From CAZWDL01 sp964632995 (GTDB taxonomy: Bacteria; Bacteroidota; Bacteroidia; Chitinophagales; Saprospiraceae), in contig CAZWDL010000192.1 of NCBI GenBank assembly GCA_964632995.1, positions 1 through 8,831 on the forward strand: DNA of 8,831 nt, given 5' to 3'. The position numbers and the translations under genes are program-made. The notes below the pieces were generated by a model that did not search any database, was not told the DNA's origin, and was given only the letters and a program-made list of their open reading frames with translations. This document shows, piece after piece, positions 5,880-8,831 of the stretch; positions within the stretch are counted from its first letter, which is position 1, and every line of letters starts with the position of its first letter.

Positions 5880-6051
5880 TAGACCCCCGAATTTCCAATG
5901 TTCACTACCCGTGTTTTCTGAGGCGCCGGCCAGGGAAACCTGTCCTGTTCCCGGATTGCACAAGCTGCTCCCCGCTATGCCTGCGAACCGCGAGTAGCAA
6001 AAGCGTTTTCAAATACCTTAACCAACCACACATACCAAAAAAAATCGCGAC
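5880..6051 (+). other. Long, possibly structured 5' leader of the propeller gene
   Basis: Between the candidate promoter and ATG there is no short ORF I can support. CAGG-GAAA-CCTG (5931-5942) is a GNRA-capped stem, competing with GGGAA/TTCCC (5933-5937, 5948-5952). GCTGCTC (5964-5970) pairs with GAGTAGC (5992-5998) with one G.U. It matches no riboswitch class I can recognise. The last 30 nt are A-rich without a Shine-Dalgarno. Confidence 0.35.
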
Positions 6052-8831
6052 ATGACCTTCAACTTTCTTAACATCAAAACACTCTTGCTGCTCTTTCTGG
6101 CGCTAAACCTTACCTGGAACATCCAGGCTCAAAAGAAGCAAGACCAGGAAGAGCCCAAGCACTACCTCGATACCGTCTCCCTCAGCGGCTTGCAATTCCG
6201 CTCTGTGGGACCGGCGCTGACCTCCGGGCGTATCTCCGACTTCGCAGTGCATCCCGGGGATCACAGCACCTATTACGTCGCCACCTCCTCCGGCGGCGTC
6301 TGGAAGACGGAGAATGCCGGCACCACCTACCAGCCCATCTTCGATAGCCAGGGATCCTATTCCATCGGCTGTGTAACGCTGGATCCGAATAACCCGAACG
6401 TCGTCTGGCTCGGCACCGGAGAGAACAACAACCAGCGCTCCGTAGCCTACGGTGACGGCGTCTACAAATCTGAAGACGGCGGCGCCAGCTGGCAGCACAT
6501 GGGTCTGAAGCAGAGTGAGCATATCGGCAAGATCATCGTCGATCCGCGCAACAGCGACGTGGTTTATGTCGCAGCGATCGGGCCGCTGTGGAGCAGCGGT
6601 GGCGAGCGGGGCGTATACAAAACCACCGATGGCGGCAAGACCTGGAACGCCGTGCTCACTATCGATGAGCACACCGGGGTGACCGACCTGGTAATGGACC
6701 CGCGCAACCCGGACCTGCTCTACGCCGCCGCCCTGCAACGGCGCCGTCACGTATTCACCTACGTAGGCAGCGGTCCCGGCAGCGCCCTTTACAGAAGTAC
6801 CGACGGCGGCGCCAGCTGGGAGAAAGCCGGTAAAGGGCTACCCAGCGTGGAACTGGGCCGTATCGGACTGGCCATCTCGCCGGCCGATCCGGAGCTGATC
6901 TACGCCATCGTCGAGGCGGCACAGGACAAAGGCGGCTTCTACCGCTCCACCAACCGCGGCGCCAGCTGGGAGAAACGCTCCGGCTACAGTACCAGCGGCA
7001 ACTACTACCAGGAAATCGTACCCCATCCCACCGATCCGGAGGTCGTTTTTGCTATGGACACCTGGATGCACTGGACCACCAACGGCGGGAAGTCGTTCGA
7101 AATGGTCGGCGAACAGTGGAAGCATGTGGATAACCACGCCATGTGGATCAATCCGGAGGATACGGAGCATTACCTGGTCGGCTGTGACGGCGGCATCTAT
7201 GAGAGCTTCGATGCCGGGCAGACCTGGAACTTCAAAGCCAATCTGCCGATCACGCAGTTTTACAAGGTGACGGTCGACAATGCCGAACCCTTCTACTACA
7301 TCTACGGCGGCACCCAGGACAACTTCTCCATGGGCGGCCCCTCGCGCACGCGCAGCGCCAACGGCATCCCCAATTCCGACTGGTTTGTCACCCAGGGCGG
7401 CGACGGCTTCGAATCGGCGGTCGATCCCTCCAATCCCAATATCATCTACGCCCAGGCGCAGTACGGCGTGCTGGTGCGCTACGACAAAGCCAGCGGTGAA
7501 GCCATGGGCATCCAGCCCAAACCCCGCGAAGGAGAAGACCAGTACCGCTGGAACTGGGACGCTCCGCTGATGGTCTCCCACCACGAGCCGCAGCGTCTCT
7601 ACTTCGCGGCCAACAAGCTCTTCCGCACGGATAACCGCGGCAACGCCTGGGAAGTGATCAGCCCCGATCTGACCCGTGAGCTCGACCGCAACGAGCTCGA
7701 AGTGATGGGCCGCGTGCAGAGCATCGACGCCGTCGCGAAAAACCGCTCTACCTCGCCCTACGGCACCATCGTGGCCTTCTCCGAAAGTCTTCTCAATCCC
7801 GACCTGCTCTACGCCGGCACGGATGACGGCCTGATCCAGGTCAGCGAAGACGGCGGCGACAACTGGAGGGAAATTGACGTCAACAATATTCCAAACGCAC
7901 CACAGCGCACCTACGTCAACCACCTGCTCGCTTCGCAGCACGACGAGAACCTGGTCTACGCCGCCTTCAACCACCATAAGTACGGCGACTTCCGGCCCTA
8001 TCTCTACAAGAGTACCGACAAAGGCCGCAGCTGGACCGCCATCAGCGGCAACCTGCCGGAGCGGGGCTCCACCTACGCCATCGCCGAAGATCACGTCGAT
8101 TCCGGCCTGCTCTTCGTGGGCACCGAATTCGGCTGCTTCTTCAGCCCCGACGGCGGGAACTACTGGAAAAAGCTCGGCGCCGGATTGCCAACTATCGCCG
8201 TGCGCGATATCGCTATCCAGGAACGGGAAAATGACCTGGTGCTGGGCACCTTCGGCCGCGGCTTTTACGTGCTGGATGATTATTCCCCCTTACGGGAAAT
8301 GAAGGAGCAGCAACTGACCGCTGATGCCCGGATCTTTCCCATCAAGGACGGTCTGATCTTCATCGAGCGCATGCCCCTCGGCCTGCGCGGCAAGAGCTTC
8401 CAGGGACACAGCTACTACGCGGCGGAAAATCCGCCGGTGGGGGCTGCCTTTACCTATTATCTGAAAGATGAAGTAAAAACCTTGCGTGAGCGGCGCCGCG
8501 AAGCGGAGGAAGCGGCCATCAAGGAGGGGGAGCCCATCCGCTACCCCTCCTACGAAGCTTACGAAGCCGAGGAACGCGAAGAGGCCCCCTACCTGCTCTT
8601 CACCATCCGCGACCTGGACGGCAACGTGGTGCGCAAGCTGAAAACAGAACCGAAGGAAGGCCTTCACCGTATCGTCTGGGACGGCCGCATGCCTTCCGTC
8701 GATCCGGTGAGCCTCTCCAAGCCCGCCTTCGATAACCCCTTCGCCGGAGAAGACGAGGGCATCCTGGCCATGCCCGGCGATTACACCGTCGAACTGGCAC
8801 AGAGCGTCCGCGGGCAGCTGAGCACCATCGT
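6052..8831 (+). CDS. Exported Asp-box/BNR beta-propeller protein (VPS10/sortilin-like, often labelled glycosyl hydrolase), 3' truncated
   Basis: 926 complete codons stay open from the ATG at 6052 to the window edge, so the C-terminus is missing. Residues 1-26 are a Sec signal peptide (charged start, LLLLFLALNL core, NIQAQ cleavage region). The body is propeller sequence with about eleven Asp-box-like turns, for example YKSEDGGASW, YKTTDGGKTW, YRSTDGGASW, YESFDAGQTW, VSEDGGDNW and YKSTDKGRSW. A charged helical stretch (about 806-843) follows, then a FlgD/Ig-like beta segment from 847 (LLFTIRDLDGNVVRKL, then GLHRIVWD). This layout matches large Bacteroidota proteins of roughly 1000-1100 residues called glycosyl hydrolase or VPS10-domain protein. 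No sialidase catalytic Arg triad or other enzyme motif is evident, so the enzymatic label is doubtful. It is likely periplasmic or cell-surface. It is divergent from the HIT gene, with no evident link to metal uptake. Confidence 0.9.
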   Translation, partial: MTFNFLNIKTLLLLFLALNLTWNIQAQKKQDQEEPKHYLDTVSLSGLQFRSVGPALTSGRISDFAVHPGDHSTYYVATSSGGVWKTENAGTTYQPIFDSQGSYSIGCVTLDPNNPNVVWLGTGENNNQRSVAYGDGVYKSEDGGASWQHMGLKQSEHIGKIIVDPRNSDVVYVAAIGPLWSSGGERGVYKTTDGGKTWNAVLTIDEHTGVTDLVMDPRNPDLLYAAALQRRRHVFTYVGSGPGSALYRSTDGGASWEKAGKGLPSVELGRIGLAISPADPELIYAIVEAAQDKGGFYRSTNRGASWEKRSGYSTSGNYYQEIVPHPTDPEVVFAMDTWMHWTTNGGKSFEMVGEQWKHVDNHAMWINPEDTEHYLVGCDGGIYESFDAGQTWNFKANLPITQFYKVTVDNAEPFYYIYGGTQDNFSMGGPSRTRSANGIPNSDWFVTQGGDGFESAVDPSNPNIIYAQAQYGVLVRYDKASGEAMGIQPKPREGEDQYRWNWDAPLMVSHHEPQRLYFAANKLFRTDNRGNAWEVISPDLTRELDRNELEVMGRVQSIDAVAKNRSTSPYGTIVAFSESLLNPDLLYAGTDDGLIQVSEDGGDNWREIDVNNIPNAPQRTYVNHLLASQHDENLVYAAFNHHKYGDFRPYLYKSTDKGRSWTAISGNLPERGSTYAIAEDHVDSGLLFVGTEFGCFFSPDGGNYWKKLGAGLPTIAVRDIAIQERENDLVLGTFGRGFYVLDDYSPLREMKEQQLTADARIFPIKDGLIFIERMPLGLRGKSFQGHSYYAAENPPVGAAFTYYLKDEVKTLRERRREAEEAAIKEGEPIRYPSYEAYEAEEREEAPYLLFTIRDLDGNVVRKLKTEPKEGLHRIVWDGRMPSVDPVSLSKPAFDNPFAGEDEGILAMPGDYTVELAQSVRGQLSTI

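Noticed and set aside
5880..6051. Known riboswitch (for example cobalamin, TPP or SAM type) in the propeller leader
   Set aside because: I could not match conserved core motifs of these classes, and the downstream gene has no vitamin or cofactor role.
6103..6750. 215-codon open frame on the minus strand
   Set aside because: Same reasoning: antisense to the N-terminal propeller blades and without recognisable motifs.
6838..8094. 418-codon open frame on the minus strand
   Set aside because: It is antisense to the propeller frame, which has a signal peptide and many Asp-boxes. The minus translation is a Val/Gly/Ala/Asp-rich composition typical of a shadow frame in GC-rich DNA.
6052..8831. Functional link between the propeller or HIT protein and the metal importer
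   Set aside because: The propeller is divergently transcribed and the HIT gene is separated by about 400 nt of non-coding DNA; no shared regulatory site was seen.

Overview
The window looks like a chromosomal fragment from a member of the Bacteroidota, possibly a Saprospiria/Lewinella-like lineage. No start codon has a clear Shine-Dalgarno sequence. Candidate promoters fit the Bacteroidota TTG / TAnnTTTG pattern. Coding DNA is moderately GC-rich while the main promoter region is extremely AT-rich. The large exported Asp-box (BNR) repeat protein is of a type common in this phylum. The lineage is an inference from these traits; no rRNA is present.

Positions 183-4978 (minus strand, read right to left) hold a five-gene metal-uptake operon: a TroA-type substrate-binding lipoprotein, an ATPase, a permease fused to a DtxR-family regulator, a second permease, and a stand-alone DtxR/MntR-family regulator. 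The order A-B-C-D-R is that of the Treponema tro operon. The permease-repressor fusion in third place matches Chlamydia ytgABCRD. This locus has both the fused and the free regulator. Upstream of troA is a perfect 19-bp palindrome (9-1-9, the DtxR operator layout) whose half-site is also a Bacteroidota -7 box. The likely circuit is uptake of Mn/Fe/Zn by A/B/C/D, with one or both regulator modules shutting the promoter when the metal is replete.

Two internal junctions of the operon carry repeats that run into the preceding stop codon: a 71-bp imperfect palindrome at troA/troB and a heptanucleotide tandem repeat at troC/troD. Positions 1-182 lie beyond the end of the operon and hold only small hairpins.

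Positions 4979-5380 are non-coding: the tro promoter region, a T11A9 tract, and a stretch with several inverted repeats. Positions 5381-5785 (minus) encode a HIT-family nucleotide hydrolase/transferase. Positions 5786-6051 are a divergent intergenic region with a candidate plus-strand promoter and a possibly structured leader. From 6052 to the right edge (plus) runs one open frame of 926 complete codons, an exported Asp-box/beta-propeller (VPS10/sortilin-like) protein cut off by the window end. Nothing ties the HIT and propeller genes to metal uptake beyond adjacency.
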